Below, piece by piece: positions 15,378 through 25,022 of a stretch of DNA of 64,000 bases. The stretch lies in assembly GCA_028687755.1 (NCBI GenBank), contig JAQTZL010000001.1, positions 265,404 to 329,403 on the forward strand. The letters are read 5' to 3'. The position numbers were made by a program, and so were the translations under genes. This stretch comes from Candidatus Nanopelagicales bacterium (GTDB lineage: Bacteria > Actinomycetota > Actinomycetes > S36-B12). Positions within the stretch are counted from its first letter, which is position 1. The number at the start of each line of letters is the position of its first letter. Under the pieces are notes generated by a model, which did no database searches, had not been told where the DNA came from, and saw only the letters and a program-made list of their open reading frames with translations.

Positions 15378-16819
15378 GGTTGGCCTACGCGAATCGTTGG
15401 CATTCCTAGCGATACTCCTGGAATTTCTGGTGGCAACTCACTCAGATCGCCCGCTTTGGTCCGGCGAACTGAAATCAACTTGTCGGAAACCATGTGAAAT
15501 GGCGCCGCATGCGTAATTTCCGCCGTGACCACATCGCCTGGACGTGGACGTGGTTGATTTGGATCAACAGTGACGTGCACTAAGCGGTAATCAGGCGTGC
15601 GGCCTGAAACGCGGTCGGTATCGCCATCCTTGCGGCCTTCGCCTTGCGCAACGAGCACTTCTACAACCTTGCCCATTTGCTTGAGGTTTTCTTCCCAAGC
15701 AATTTGATTGCCAGCTGCAACTAAACGCTCATAGCGATCTTGCTTCACGGCATGAGGAACCTGATCAGGCATTTCAGCGGCCTCGGTGCCAGGGCGAGGT
15801 GAATATAGAAAGGTGTAAGCCATTGCAAAGCGTGCTTCTTTGACCACGTGCAGTGTCTGTTGGAAATCTTCTTCGGTTTCACCTGGGAAGCCGACAATGA
15901 TGTCCGTGGTAATTGCCGCATCAGGCATCGCTGCGCGAACCTTGTCGATAATTCCGAGGTATTTATCTTGACGATAACTGCGACGCATCGCACGCAAGAT
16001 CTCATTGGAACCTGACTGCAAAGGCATATGTAGTTGGTTCATTACATTTGGTGTGGCAGCCATGGCTTCAATGACATCGTCAGTGAACTCACCTGGATGT
16101 GGTGAAGTGAAGCGCACACGCTCTAGGCCTTCAATTTCACCGCAGGCACGCAGTAACTTGCTGAACGCTTCGCGGTCACCAAACTCCACGCCGTAGGCAT
16201 TGACGTTTTGACCAAGGAGGGTGATTTCAGAAACGCCCTGCTCAACAAGTGCCTCAATCTCGGCCAGGATCTCCCCCGGCCGACGATCACGTTCTTTACC
16301 GCGAAGCGATGGCACGATGCAGTACGTGCATGTGTTGTTACAGCCCACGCTGATCGAAACCCATGCCGCATATGCAGATTCACGCTTAGCTGGCAGAACA
16401 GAAGGAAACTCAACTAAGGATTCCTTGATCTCAACTTGAGCTTCTTGCTCGATTCGAGCACGCTCCAGCAACACTGGCAATGATCCGATGTTGTGGGTAC
16501 CGAACACGACGTCAACCACTGGGGATTTCTTGGTGATCACATGCTGGTCTTTTTGGGCTAAGCAGCCACCCACGGCAATTTGCATTCCTGGATTCTTGGC
16601 TTTAACCGGAACCAATTGGCTCAAATTTCCATAGAGCTTGTTATCTGCGTTCTCACGCACAGCGCAGGTATTGAACACGATGAGATCAGGCGTGGTGCCC
16701 TCATCAAACTTGATATAGCCGGCTTCCTCGAGCATGCCAGCAAGGCGCTCAGAGTCATGCACGTTCATCTGGCAGCCATGGGTGCGCACTTCATAGGTGC
16801 GAGGGGCAGGCTGATTCAC
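15374..16819 (-). CDS. miaB: tRNA-2-methylthio-N6-dimethylallyladenosine synthase
   Basis: A radical-SAM methylthiotransferase that adds the 2-methylthio group to i6A37. The 481-residue protein has an N-terminal UPF0004 domain with cluster Cys in [16 protein letters not shown] and VGGCLAQ. The radical SAM motif is [20 protein letters not shown] (CxxxCxxC), followed by [10 protein letters not shown] and [15 protein letters not shown]-terminal TRAM domain (about 400-460) is followed by a short tail. It starts with GTG at 16819. Its companion miaA is two genes downstream, in the order in which the gene products are co-needed. Confidence 0.96.
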   Translation of the reverse strand: MNQPAPRTYEVRTHGCQMNVHDSERLAGMLEEAGYIKFDEGTTPDLIVFNTCAVRENADNKLYGNLSQLVPVKAKNPGMQIAVGGCLAQKDQHVITKKSPVVDVVFGTHNIGSLPVLLERARIEQEAQVEIKESLVEFPSVLPAKRESAYAAWVSISVGCNNTCTYCIVPSLRGKERDRRPGEILAEIEALVEQGVSEITLLGQNVNAYGVEFGDREAFSKLLRACGEIEGLERVRFTSPHPGEFTDDVIEAMAATPNVMNQLHMPLQSGSNEILRAMRRSYRQDKYLGIIDKVRAAMPDAAITTDIIVGFPGETEEDFQQTLHVVKEARFAMAYTFLYSPRPGTEAAEMPDQVPHAVKQDRYERLVAAGNQIAWEENLKQMGKVVEVLVAQGEGRKDGDTDRVSGRTPDYRLVHVTVDPNQPRPRPGDVVTAEITHAAPFHMVSDKLISVRRTKAGDLSELPPEIPGVSLGMPTIRVGQP

Positions 16820-16841
16820 CCCGACAGTCTAGAGAGTGGGG

Positions 16842-17114
16842 TTAGCCCTTACTCGCCTTGGTTGTGGCATGCACGACGGCACTCTTCTTGGCGGTCGAAG
16901 TGTTGGACTTCTTGGTGTACGTCACCGCCTTGACTGATCCAGCACTTGCCGACGCACCTCCACCAGCGGCAACGGTGGAGGCACTATCTGCCGTCCGAGT
17001 AGCAATGAGCCCACCAATACCGAAGAAGACTCCTGCTGCCAATACCGACGACATCACCTTTTGCTTGGTGGAGGTTGGTCGATTGATCTGGGCTTGGTTC
17101 CGGTTCGTGTTCAT
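16842..17114 (-). CDS. Small single-pass membrane protein, unknown function
   Basis: A 90-residue protein: polar N-terminus (MNTNRNQAQINRPTSTKQK), one hydrophobic helix (VMSSVLAAGVFFGIGGLIA), then an Ala/Ser/Gly stretch and a Lys/Thr/Ala-rich tail. The composition suggests an anchored or secreted basic tail outside the membrane. No family is recognised. It lies just upstream of miaB on the same strand, with 22 bases between them, and could be the first gene of that transcript. No strong ribosome-binding site is visible before the ATG, so the call rests on the coherent composition and on the lack of any competing gene. Confidence 0.5.
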   Translation of the reverse strand: MNTNRNQAQINRPTSTKQKVMSSVLAAGVFFGIGGLIATRTADSASTVAAGGGASASAGSVKAVTYTKKSNTSTAKKSAVVHATTKASKG

Positions 17115-17234
17115 GCAGATAACACTGCTCGGGAGGTATTCGTGCTCGATTCGGCTGAGGTAAGGCTGGGGTTAAGTCTTCTCACACCCTGTCGGTCCCT
17201 TCATTGCAGGACTTCGTGACGTACCGTGGAATAC

Positions 17235-18293
17235 ATGCGCTTCCTCAAAACCCTGCTCATTGCCGGTACGGCAACCACGCTTGCTGCCTGCAGCGCGGCG
17301 TCAAGTGCTCCTGTGAACGGATCCACTGATCAATCAGTTCAGGCTCAGGCCATTGAGGTGTTTTCACCCTTGACTGGACTTCCAGAAAGCGCACCCACGC
17401 CTGTACTCATCGTGAAAATGGATAACACCCGCAATGCGCAACCACACACGGGGCTCAAGGATGCAGATGTGGTGTACCTCGAAGAGGTCGAATACGGCAT
17501 CACGCGCATTGCAGCAGTGTTTTCCAGTGTGATTCCCGACCGCATTGGGCCTACTCGCTCAGCTCGGATCACCGATATTGATCTCACTGCTCAATACGGC
17601 ACGCCAGCCTTTTCTTTCTCAGGTGTCCAACGCAAAATGTGGCCAGCCATTGATGCGTCAACAGTGATCGACGTTTCGCCAAATAAATACGCCTCTGCGT
17701 ATTTCCGCGATCACTCACGCCGCGTGCCATACAACCTTTTCCTCAATGGCCCCAAGGTTTTAGCTTGGGCTGCAGATAAGGGTGTCGCAACTGACAGGAA
17801 CATTGGTTTCGTTTTTTCCAGCGACATTCCTGGCAATGGAACAACCAATACGGGTGCAAAAATGAAATGGGGTGGCGCATCCGCTGAATTTACGTACGAC
17901 CCAGCTTCAGGGCTCTATAACGTTTCATTGAATGGTATCCCTGCAACAGCCAGCGAAACCGGTGCAAATCAACAAGCTGCAACCGTGGTGATTCAAAACG
18001 TTGTCCAGACGCAATCAAAGTATTGGGATAAAGGCGGCGGCAATACTCCACATGCAGCAACAATCGGTAATGGAACAGCAACCGTGCTGCGCGACGGAAA
18101 GTCATACAACGTCACTTGGAATCGACCATCGGCCGACGCGGGAACAACTTTCACGATGGCTGATGGCTCACCAATGCCATTTAAGCCTGGTCAGCAATGG
18201 GTTGTGCTGTTGAACACCAAGACGCCAGCAACCTTGTATCCACAACCTTCACCGGCACCGTCTTTGGCGTCCAAAGCTCCGGCTGCAATTTAG
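17235..18293 (+). CDS. DUF3048 (YerB-like) lipoprotein
   Basis: A 352-residue exported lipoprotein. The signal peptide MRFLKTLLIAGTATTLAAC ends in a lipobox (LAAC). DUF3048 follows, with SPLTGLPESAPTPVLIVKMDNT, ARPQ-like AQPHTGLKDADVVYLEEVEYGITR, and SAR-x-TDIDL. The C-terminal DUF3048 part has TFTMADGSPMPFKPGQQWVVLL. The family is related to Bacillus YerB and is thought to act at the envelope; the biochemical role is not known. ATG at 17235 is preferred to GTG 17226 because a GGA site stands six bases before it. The final 20 residues are a Pro/Ala/Ser tail. Confidence 0.88.
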   Translation: MRFLKTLLIAGTATTLAACSAASSAPVNGSTDQSVQAQAIEVFSPLTGLPESAPTPVLIVKMDNTRNAQPHTGLKDADVVYLEEVEYGITRIAAVFSSVIPDRIGPTRSARITDIDLTAQYGTPAFSFSGVQRKMWPAIDASTVIDVSPNKYASAYFRDHSRRVPYNLFLNGPKVLAWAADKGVATDRNIGFVFSSDIPGNGTTNTGAKMKWGGASAEFTYDPASGLYNVSLNGIPATASETGANQQAATVVIQNVVQTQSKYWDKGGGNTPHAATIGNGTATVLRDGKSYNVTWNRPSADAGTTFTMADGSPMPFKPGQQWVVLLNTKTPATLYPQPSPAPSLASKAPAAI

Positions 18294-18300
18294 CCAGCGT

Positions 18301-19872
18301 TTAGGTAGTTGCCGCAATTTTCTCGTAGTACTCGTTTTCTGCTGACTTCTTAGGGAAGAGCGCGACAACTAGTGCAAGGCCAACAATGCTCAGTATGAGA
18401 GCAACACCCATCGCTGCAGTTTTTCCATCGGTGAAAGCTTCTGAGGCTGCCGTTAAAATTTGCTGGCCAATGTTAGGTGGGTATTGCGCTGCCACATGGG
18501 CGGCATCACCAAAAGATGCGGTCAATGAATTGGCAATATCTGAATTGACTTGATCTGCTTGATTTGCCGGTAGCCCTTGAATGCTTTCACTCATTTTGTT
18601 CACGTACACGCCAGCTAAAATTCCGCCAAGCAATGCTTGAAGTACTGCCCCACCGAAATCTCGCGTGAGATCAAGAAATGCAGAGCCCATACCTGAATGG
18701 CTTTGTGGAACTGATGACATCAACGCACGCGAAGCCGGTGTTGCTGCCATGCCCACGCCTGCACCGACAAAGCCATACGCCAAGAGAATCCACGTGAGGT
18801 TTGCGCCTTGTTTCCAGGTCAGCATCATGATCGCAAACGCAATTGCAACCAGCCCAAGGCCGATACTCAGGGTGTCACGTGATCCGCGCGAGATCACAAA
18901 TTTGCCAGCGATTTGGCCACCTACTGCGGCGAACACTGCTGAAGGAACCGCAACTGCGGCTGCGGAGAGAGTGTCGTACCCCAAAACATCCTGTGTGAAC
19001 TGCTGACCAATAAACATTGCACCGATCAATGCACCAAACGTGATCGCGCCAGCAACGAAGGCAACCCAGAAGGTGCGAGCTTTCGCAAGTGGTAGGTCAA
19101 CGAGTGGACGCGGTGCTCGCTTTTGGCGCCAAAAGAATCCCACCATTGCCAAGAGAGTTACTGCTGCACTGATGAGCCAGGTCGTGTCGAAGCCATCATG
19201 AAATGACTGAATGATGATGACTAAGCCACCCACACCCACAATCGAAAGAATGCCACCGAGATGGTCAACTGGTGCCTTCTCAGTCGCCACATGACTTGGG
19301 ATCACGATGATGCCAATGATCAATGCAACAACAACTAATGGAATTGAAATCAGGAACACTGATCCCCACCAGTACGACTCCAACAGGAATCCACCCAGCA
19401 AAGGCCCAAGCGCCGCAAATCCAGCCCCCAAGCCAGACCACATTGCAATGGCCTTCACCTTGGCATTGCCGCGATACAAGGTGGAGATCAGCGAAAGCGT
19501 CGTCGGAAACAACAATGCTGCGGCGAAGCCCGAAGTTAGTCGAGCAAAGGCCAAGAACTCAGCATTCGGAGCCCACGCTGACATGCATGCCGTCGGAATC
19601 GTCAGCACCGCACCAATAATGAACAGCATCTTTCGGCCGTATCGATCACCGATCGCGCCCAGATACAACACAGTTGAGGCAAGGCCCAAGGCGAACGCTT
19701 CCGCGATCATGTTGAGCTGATCTTGACTTGCGCCTAACTCTGAACCGATCGTTGGTAACGCAACGTTGGCAATCGACAGATTGATATTGGCAACGATGGC
19801 ACCAACGATCAGCGCGAGAAGAACAAATGCACTGCGTGGTGGAGTGTCAGATTTACTGACCGGTGAACTCAT
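18301..19872 (-). CDS. MFS exporter, DHA2 (EmrB/QacA) family
   Basis: A 523-residue protein with about 14 hydrophobic segments. It carries GAIGDRYGRKMLFIIGA (motif A between helices 2 and 3), an R-x-x-x-G segment in ARLTSGFAAALLFPTTLSL, and a second motif A-like GQIAGKFVISRGSRDTLSIG after mid-protein. The cytoplasmic ends are short. The gene start overlaps the stop of the MMPL-family gene by four bases (ATGA), so the two exporters are made from one mRNA and translation is coupled. MFS and RND/MMPL pairs usually serve drug or lipid export. Substrate unknown. Confidence 0.9.
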   Translation of the reverse strand: MSSPVSKSDTPPRSAFVLLALIVGAIVANINLSIANVALPTIGSELGASQDQLNMIAEAFALGLASTVLYLGAIGDRYGRKMLFIIGAVLTIPTACMSAWAPNAEFLAFARLTSGFAAALLFPTTLSLISTLYRGNAKVKAIAMWSGLGAGFAALGPLLGGFLLESYWWGSVFLISIPLVVVALIIGIIVIPSHVATEKAPVDHLGGILSIVGVGGLVIIIQSFHDGFDTTWLISAAVTLLAMVGFFWRQKRAPRPLVDLPLAKARTFWVAFVAGAITFGALIGAMFIGQQFTQDVLGYDTLSAAAVAVPSAVFAAVGGQIAGKFVISRGSRDTLSIGLGLVAIAFAIMMLTWKQGANLTWILLAYGFVGAGVGMAATPASRALMSSVPQSHSGMGSAFLDLTRDFGGAVLQALLGGILAGVYVNKMSESIQGLPANQADQVNSDIANSLTASFGDAAHVAAQYPPNIGQQILTAASEAFTDGKTAAMGVALILSIVGLALVVALFPKKSAENEYYEKIAATT

Positions 19873-22187
19873 GCCTTGGAGGCTACTACCGACTCATCGT
19901 CAGTGATCTCATCTTCGCCTGGCTCAATTTGCACCGTAGGAAGAATGCGATCCAGCCAACCTGGCAACCACCAGTTTGCCTTGCCAAGAATTGACATGAT
20001 CGACGGAATGAAGATCAATCGAATGATGAAGGCATCGATGATGACAGCTGATGCAAGTGAGACACCGAACAACTTGATCATCGAGTTCTTATCCGGAACG
20101 AAGGCCAAGAAAACGCTCGCCATGATCGCTGCTGCAATCACTACAACGCGACCCGAACCTGCAAGGCCACGTCGTACCGAAGCAGCGTTATCGCCGGTAC
20201 GAGCCCACTCTTCTTGCATACGTGAAACCAAGAAGACCTGGTAGTCCATGGAAAGACCGAACAGGATTGCGAACACCATGATTGGCAAGAACGGGAAGAT
20301 TGGCCCGGTGCCTGAAAGCCCGATGAGATCAGCAAACCAACCCCATTGGAACACCGCAACGGTAATACCCGTTGCCGCAGCAAAGCTGAGCAGACTTGTG
20401 ATTGCCGCAGTGAGTGGAACCACAATGGAATGGAACAGCAATACCAGTGCCAAGAATCCAAGACCGACCACTACGAGCAAGAACAGCGGTAATGCCTTTG
20501 TCATAACCGAAGTGAAGTCACTGATGATTGCTTGCTGACCACCGACATACAACTTTGCGCCAGTTTGCGCAGTGATCGCAGGGTTGACATTTTCACGCAA
20601 GTTCGTGAGCAGCTCATCGGTTGCTTCATCTTGTGGTGCAGATGCAGGCGTCACCATGATCGTGCCGATAGTGCCGTCAGATCCAAACGCACTTGGGTTT
20701 GCCAGCACGATTGGTAGGGCTGCACTACTTGGCAGGGTTGAAGCAACTCCTGGGCTTGCTTCAATCGCCTTGACTGCAGCAGCGTAAGCAGCCACGTCGT
20801 TTGGCTTTGGAAGTTCAACAGCGACGAAGAACGGACCATTGACACCCGGGCCAAAGCCTTCAGCCATGAGGTCATAGGCCGTGCGCAGCGGCGTTCCCTC
20901 TGCCTTACCTGAATCGTCTGCAAAGCCAAGGCGAAGTGACAGCAATGGAATTGCCAACACGATTACCACTGCGATGGACAGAAGTGCCGGAATGATCGGC
21001 TTGCGCTGAAGGATTCGGCCATAGTGCGCCCATGCTTTGCCCTCAGGGTGAACTTCGCCAGCCTTCTTACCCCAAGGCAGACGAAGTGCCAGTGCTTTTG
21101 TGCCCATCAAGCTGAGCAGTGCCGGCAAGAACCACAGTGCTGAAAGCATCACAAACACAACAGTCACGATTGAGGCAACCGCAAGACCATCAAAGAAGTT
21201 GATACGCATGATGAACAAGCCCAGCAACGCGATGATCACGGTGCTGCCAGCGAACAACACTGCACGGCCTGCGGTTTCCACCGCCTCCATCGCAGCGGCC
21301 TTTGGATCATGACCGGCAAGAATGGCCTGGCGGTAACGATTGATGACGAAGAGCGAGTAGTCGATACCTACGCCAAGGCCAATCATTGCTGCGAGAGTTG
21401 GAGCGAAGGTTGCCACGTCAAGGAAGTTCGCGGCGATGAGCACACCCATTTGGCCCATGGCCAAACCAAGGATTGCTGCAACGATTGGCAAACCAGCGGC
21501 AACCAGAGAACCAAAGGCGATCAACAAGATCACGATGGCAACAAGCAGACCTACAAGTTCGCTACTTGGTGGCTCTTGGCCAGCGAATTCCAAGATTGAG
21601 CCGTTGTATGCAACGGTGACATTTGGTGAGTTTGCCTTATTGATGGCAGCAACGATTGCCTTGGCGTCAAGCGAATCAACTGATGATCCGTCGCCCGCAA
21701 ACGTGATGTTGGCGTAGGCGACCTTGCCATCTTTGCTGATTGGCGCAGATGCGGCCATGAATGACTGCAACGCTGCCTTTTGTTCAGCACTCATCTGCGC
21801 GAGCTGCGCCTGGGTTGGTGCGGCCTGTTGCGCTGGGCAATCGCTTCCGCTGCTACCAAGAATTGAGGTGATGCAAGCAATGGACTTGTTCTTGGAAAGT
21901 TCGGTCAGCAGCGGCTGAACAACAGCCAACGATGCTGGGTCACTGGCTACACCGCTCTTGGGCGACCACACCACCTTGGCTCCGGCGTTGAATGAACCGC
22001 TGCCAGCGCCAGCTCCCTTGACTAGCAGATCCTGCGCTGTGGTGGATTCAGTATCAGGCAGTGAGAAGGAGTCATTGAGATTGCCACCCACACCCATACC
22101 TAGGCCAATGACCGCGATCAGTGCGACGAACCAAGCAATGAGGGCAACAACTGGGCGACGAACGGCCCACTTGGACAAACCAGGCAC
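19869..22187 (-). CDS. MMPL-family RND transporter
   Basis: A 772-residue transporter of the MMPL branch of RND proteins. Helix 1 is VVALIAWFVALIAVIGLGMGVGG, followed by a periplasmic-type loop of about 180 residues. The first helix bundle includes GLGVGIDYSLFVINRYRQAIL with the conserved Asp-Tyr that carries protons. A second loop and a second bundle follow, with FGLSMDYQVFLVSRMQEEW. GTG at 22187 is chosen because AAGGGG stands six bases before it and MPGLSKWAVRRPVVAL fits family N-termini; a GTG at 22220 is in frame upstream. MMPL proteins export lipids or drugs powered by the proton gradient. It is cotranscribed with the downstream MFS exporter. Confidence 0.91.
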   Translation of the reverse strand: MPGLSKWAVRRPVVALIAWFVALIAVIGLGMGVGGNLNDSFSLPDTESTTAQDLLVKGAGAGSGSFNAGAKVVWSPKSGVASDPASLAVVQPLLTELSKNKSIACITSILGSSGSDCPAQQAAPTQAQLAQMSAEQKAALQSFMAASAPISKDGKVAYANITFAGDGSSVDSLDAKAIVAAINKANSPNVTVAYNGSILEFAGQEPPSSELVGLLVAIVILLIAFGSLVAAGLPIVAAILGLAMGQMGVLIAANFLDVATFAPTLAAMIGLGVGIDYSLFVINRYRQAILAGHDPKAAAMEAVETAGRAVLFAGSTVIIALLGLFIMRINFFDGLAVASIVTVVFVMLSALWFLPALLSLMGTKALALRLPWGKKAGEVHPEGKAWAHYGRILQRKPIIPALLSIAVVIVLAIPLLSLRLGFADDSGKAEGTPLRTAYDLMAEGFGPGVNGPFFVAVELPKPNDVAAYAAAVKAIEASPGVASTLPSSAALPIVLANPSAFGSDGTIGTIMVTPASAPQDEATDELLTNLRENVNPAITAQTGAKLYVGGQQAIISDFTSVMTKALPLFLLVVVGLGFLALVLLFHSIVVPLTAAITSLLSFAAATGITVAVFQWGWFADLIGLSGTGPIFPFLPIMVFAILFGLSMDYQVFLVSRMQEEWARTGDNAASVRRGLAGSGRVVVIAAAIMASVFLAFVPDKNSMIKLFGVSLASAVIIDAFIIRLIFIPSIMSILGKANWWLPGWLDRILPTVQIEPGEDEITDDESVVASKA

Positions 22188-22233
22188 AGGGATCCCCTTA
22201 TAAAAGTGATGTAAGCCCACCCTAAACCCTCAG

Positions 22234-22256
22234 TTCAGGCACCTCTGGCACCTGAA
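22234..22256. repeat. Inverted repeat before the MMPL exporter (operator candidate)
   Basis: TTCAGG (22234-22239) and CCTGAA (22251-22256) are separated by 11 bases, with extra matches CC/GG inside. It lies about 47 bases before the transporter start, where a repressor could act. No regulator gene is adjacent. Confidence 0.4.
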
Positions 22257-22353
22257 CAGGTGTGACTGGTCTCAATCACAGGTCTTTTTGCAAATATTTC
22301 GCAGATACCCAAACCGCGTTTGTCGACCTGCTCGATAGGCAATAAGTTTTCAC

Positions 22354-22437
22354 CTACATCCAGAGCGACTGAGAGATCTGGCTCAATGAAGTCGCAGCAA
22401 CCCGGAACCTCGGGTGCTAATGCCAGAAGCGATGTGG
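22354..22437 (+). ncRNA. SAM-I (S-box) riboswitch
   Basis: The conserved S-box strings occur in order and spacing: GAGAGATCTGGCTCAATGAAG (the GA-rich internal loop and GGC..ATGAAG core), then GCAACC, then GGTGCTAATGCCAG. P1 is ACATC (22356-22360) with GATGT (22431-22435). P2 is GCGAC with GTCGC around the kink-turn region, and P3 is CCCGG/CTCGGG. A second hairpin, GGTTTGGG/CCCAAACC (22464-22489), follows as the possible expression platform, without a T run. The only gene downstream in this direction is the peroxiredoxin at 22532. S-boxes normally switch off methionine and cysteine genes when SAM is high. Confidence 0.85.
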
Positions 22438-22531
22438 AGGAAAGCACTGTCGTAGCTGAATGTGGTTTGGGTTGTTCCACCCCCAAACCAACACAACAAC
22501 CTCAAAGTCAATTATTCGAAAGGGAAACACC

Positions 22532-23167
22532 ATGTCACTTCGTCTTGGAGATATCGCTCCTAACTTCACCGCCGAAACCACGGACGGCACCGTTACATTC
22601 CACGACTGGAAGAACGAGAGCTGGGCCATCCTGTTTAGCCACCCAGCCGACTACACCCCGGTATGCACCACCGAACTTGGCGCAACTTCAGCTCTTAAGG
22701 GCGAGTTCGACAAGCGCGGCGTCAAGGCCATCGCAATCTCGGTGGATCCAATCGAAGATCACCGCGGCTGGGCTGGCGACATCGGTGAAGTCACTGGGCA
22801 CCCACTGAACTTCCCAATCATCGCTGATCCAAACAAGGAAGTTTCAATCGCTTACGACATGATCCACCCAGGCGAAGGCGACACTTCAACAGTTCGCTCA
22901 GTCTTCATCATCGATCCAAGCAACAAGGTTCGCTTGACCCTCACCTACCCAAAGAGTGTCGGCCGTAACTTCAACGAGATCCTTCGCGTGGTTGATGCAC
23001 TGCAGCTCACCGACAAGGCTCCAGTTGCTACCCCAGTGAACTGGGTACCAGGCGATCGCGTCATCGTTCCACCAACCGTGTCAACTGCTGACGCCATCGC
23101 TAAGTACGGCGACCAGGTCGAGGTTGTGAAGGACTACCTGCGTTACATCCCACAGCCAACGGTGTAA
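22532..23167 (+). CDS. Peroxiredoxin, 1-Cys (Prx6/AhpC-TSA) type
   Basis: A thiol peroxidase of 211 residues. The catalytic Cys is in HPADYTPVCTTEL (P-x3-T/S-x2-C motif), with the Arg partner further on (STVRSVFIIDP). The long C-terminal domain (to VVKDYLRYIPQPTV) marks the Prx6 group, which uses one Cys and an outside thiol for recycling. AAAGGG lies a few bases before the ATG. Codon use is strongly biased to C- and G-ending codons, more than the neighbours, which suggests high expression. The S-box riboswitch upstream suggests regulation by SAM or sulfur status. A strong terminator follows. Confidence 0.94.
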   Translation: MSLRLGDIAPNFTAETTDGTVTFHDWKNESWAILFSHPADYTPVCTTELGATSALKGEFDKRGVKAIAISVDPIEDHRGWAGDIGEVTGHPLNFPIIADPNKEVSIAYDMIHPGEGDTSTVRSVFIIDPSNKVRLTLTYPKSVGRNFNEILRVVDALQLTDKAPVATPVNWVPGDRVIVPPTVSTADAIAKYGDQVEVVKDYLRYIPQPTV

Positions 23168-23175
23168 TCGCAAAG

Positions 23176-23216
23176 AAGTAAAGCCCCCAGCCGCGATCCG
23201 GTTAGGGGCTTTACTT
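23176..23216. terminator. Strong, possibly bidirectional terminator between peroxiredoxin and recX
   Basis: AAGTAAAGCCCC (23176-23187) pairs perfectly with GGGGCTTTACTT (23205-23216). The stem is flanked by A and T runs on both strands, so it can end both the plus-strand peroxiredoxin and the minus-strand recA-recX transcript. Confidence 0.9.
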
Positions 23217-23230
23217 ATGTCTGGGTTGCG

Positions 23231-23782
23231 TTACATCGACTCTTGGATCGGTAACTCAGCAATCACTTCGCGCACCACACTGGAGGCCACTGCCCCGCTG
23301 TAACCACGACGCATCAATAAATTCATCACCCGACGTTGCTGAGTGGCAGCGTCATAGCGAGCAAGGCTTGGCAACTTTTTTTCCACGAGTACACGTGCGC
23401 GTTCATATTCATCTTCACTGGTGATGTCTTCAAGGGCAGCAACGATTTCATCATCAGGCACACCCTTGCGCCGCAATTCTTGACGCAGTACCGGCTTTGC
23501 GGTGCCACGTGAACGTTGACGGGACGCTACAAACATTTCTGCGTATTGCGCGTCGTTAATCAAACCCAATTCAGTGAATCGATCAAGGACAGCGTTGGCG
23601 GCTTCTTCGGGAATCTCGCGCGCAATCAGATCGTCATAAAGATCTTTACGGGTACGCGCCATGGCATTCAAGCGACGCAGCACGACTGTGCGCGCGACTG
23701 AATACGGATCAGCCTCTTCTTGTACATCAGCGAGCGAACCCGGTGTGGGTTCGCTCGCTGATGAGGGGAACTTGCGTGCCAT
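23231..23782 (-). CDS. recX: RecX, regulator of RecA
   Basis: RecX caps and destabilises RecA filaments. The 183-residue protein consists mainly of three-helix repeats: VLRRLNAMARTRKDLYDDLI, a central repeat with LGLINDAQYAEMFVASRQRSRG, and a C-terminal repeat with MNLLMRRGYSGAVASSVV. The first 28 residues are acidic and low in homology. It lies six bases after recA on the same strand, so both come from the SOS-controlled recA promoter. Confidence 0.93.
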   Translation of the reverse strand: MARKFPSSASEPTPGSLADVQEEADPYSVARTVVLRRLNAMARTRKDLYDDLIAREIPEEAANAVLDRFTELGLINDAQYAEMFVASRQRSRGTAKPVLRQELRRKGVPDDEIVAALEDITSEDEYERARVLVEKKLPSLARYDAATQQRRVMNLLMRRGYSGAVASSVVREVIAELPIQESM

Positions 23783-23788
23783 GAACGC

Positions 23789-24838
23789 TTACGCGTCGAT
23801 TGGCTTTGGTTCTACCAGCTCAACTTCAATTGGTGCATCGATGTTCGCACCAATTCCAAGCTCAGCCTTCAAACGACGTTCGATTTCATTGCAGAGGTCT
23901 GCGTTATCAAGAAGGAAGGTTCGTGCATTTTCCTTACCTTGGCCGAGCTGATCACCTTCATAGGTGTACCAAGCACCAGACTTCTTCACGATGCCCTTTT
24001 CCACACCCATGTCGATGAGTGAGCCTTCACGTGAAATACCAACGCCGTAAAGAATATCGAACTCTGCTTGCTTGAATGGTGGAGCAACCTTGTTCTTCAC
24101 AACCTTGACGCGAGTGCGGTTACCGACTGCTTCGGTACCACCCTTCAACGTTTCAATGCGGCGAATGTCCAAGCGCACTGATGCGTAGAACTTCAGCGCC
24201 TTGCCACCAGTGGTGACTTCTGGTGAACCGAACATCACGCCGATCTTTTCGCGCAACTGGTTGATGAAGATCATCGTGGTGTTGGTGTTGCTCAGTGCGC
24301 CCGCCATTTTGCGCAGCGCCTGGCTCATCAAACGTGCCTGAAGACCAACGTGGCTGTCGCCCATTTCGCCTTCAATTTCTGCACGCGGCACAAGGGCAGC
24401 TACAGAGTCGATCACGATGAGATCGATAGCACCGGAGCGCACCAAGGTGTCTGCAATTTCCAAGCCCTGCTCGCCAGTGTCTGGCTGAGAGACATAAAGA
24501 CTGTCGAGGTCAATGCCCAGGCTCTTTGCGTACTCAGGATCAAGGGCGTGCTCAGCGTCGATGATGGCTGCGATGCCGCCAGCTGCTTGAACATTGGCGA
24601 TGGCGTGCAGAGCCAAGGTGGTCTTACCTGAAGATTCTGGGCCGTAGATCTCGATGATGCGGCCACGTGGGTAGCCACCAATGCCAAGGGCTAAGTCAAG
24701 GGCGATTGAGCCGGATGGGATCACATCGATGGGTTCGCGGCCTTCGTCTCCGAGGCGCATAAGTGAGCCCTTGCCAAATTGACGCTCAATTTGTGCGAGT
24801 GCTGTTTCGAGTGACTTCTCACGGTCGTTCGCGGCCAT
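23789..24838 (-). CDS. recA: Recombinase RecA
   Basis: Forms filaments on single-stranded DNA, drives strand exchange and triggers LexA self-cleavage. The 349-residue protein is uninterrupted, with no intein. It has Walker [10 protein letters not shown], the catalytic Glu in [12 protein letters not shown], Walker [11 protein letters not shown], loop L1 [10 protein letters not shown] and loop L2 [11 protein letters not shown] region, and a C-terminal domain that is shorter and less acidic than in E. coli. A perfect SOS box lies 135 bases upstream at 24973-24988, identical to the one before lexA. recX follows after six bases. Confidence 0.98.
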   Translation of the reverse strand: MAANDREKSLETALAQIERQFGKGSLMRLGDEGREPIDVIPSGSIALDLALGIGGYPRGRIIEIYGPESSGKTTLALHAIANVQAAGGIAAIIDAEHALDPEYAKSLGIDLDSLYVSQPDTGEQGLEIADTLVRSGAIDLIVIDSVAALVPRAEIEGEMGDSHVGLQARLMSQALRKMAGALSNTNTTMIFINQLREKIGVMFGSPEVTTGGKALKFYASVRLDIRRIETLKGGTEAVGNRTRVKVVKNKVAPPFKQAEFDILYGVGISREGSLIDMGVEKGIVKKSGAWYTYEGDQLGQGKENARTFLLDNADLCNEIERRLKAELGIGANIDAPIEVELVEPKPIDA

Positions 24839-24972
24839 GTCTTACTCCCTTGTCTGGTGTTCGTCGGTTCGGTTGAACCTAGGGCGACCCTCTGACAGTT
24901 CGACATGATCTCGCTTGGGCAGCTGCGCTGCTGTGGATCGAAACCCGTTGACCTGACGGGAGTGAAACTACA

Positions 24973-24988
24973 TCGAACACCTGTTCGA
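24973..24988. promoter_or_regulatory. SOS box upstream of recA
   Basis: TCGAACACCTGTTCGA, identical in all 16 bases to the box before lexA at 284-299. It lies 135 bases before recA and only 35 bases beyond the 3' end of the small membrane protein gene. Confidence 0.92.
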
Positions 24989-25022
24989 ATGGAAGCGACA
25001 CGCCGCACTTCCCAAACGGGAG

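Noticed and set aside
23789-24838. Intein in recA, as in M. tuberculosis
   Set aside because: The reading frame is of normal length and the Walker and loop motifs are uninterrupted.
24845-24890. Additional SOS-like site at GTTCGGTTGAAC before recA
   Set aside because: The half sites are in the wrong order (GTTC before GAAC), so it is not a LexA box.
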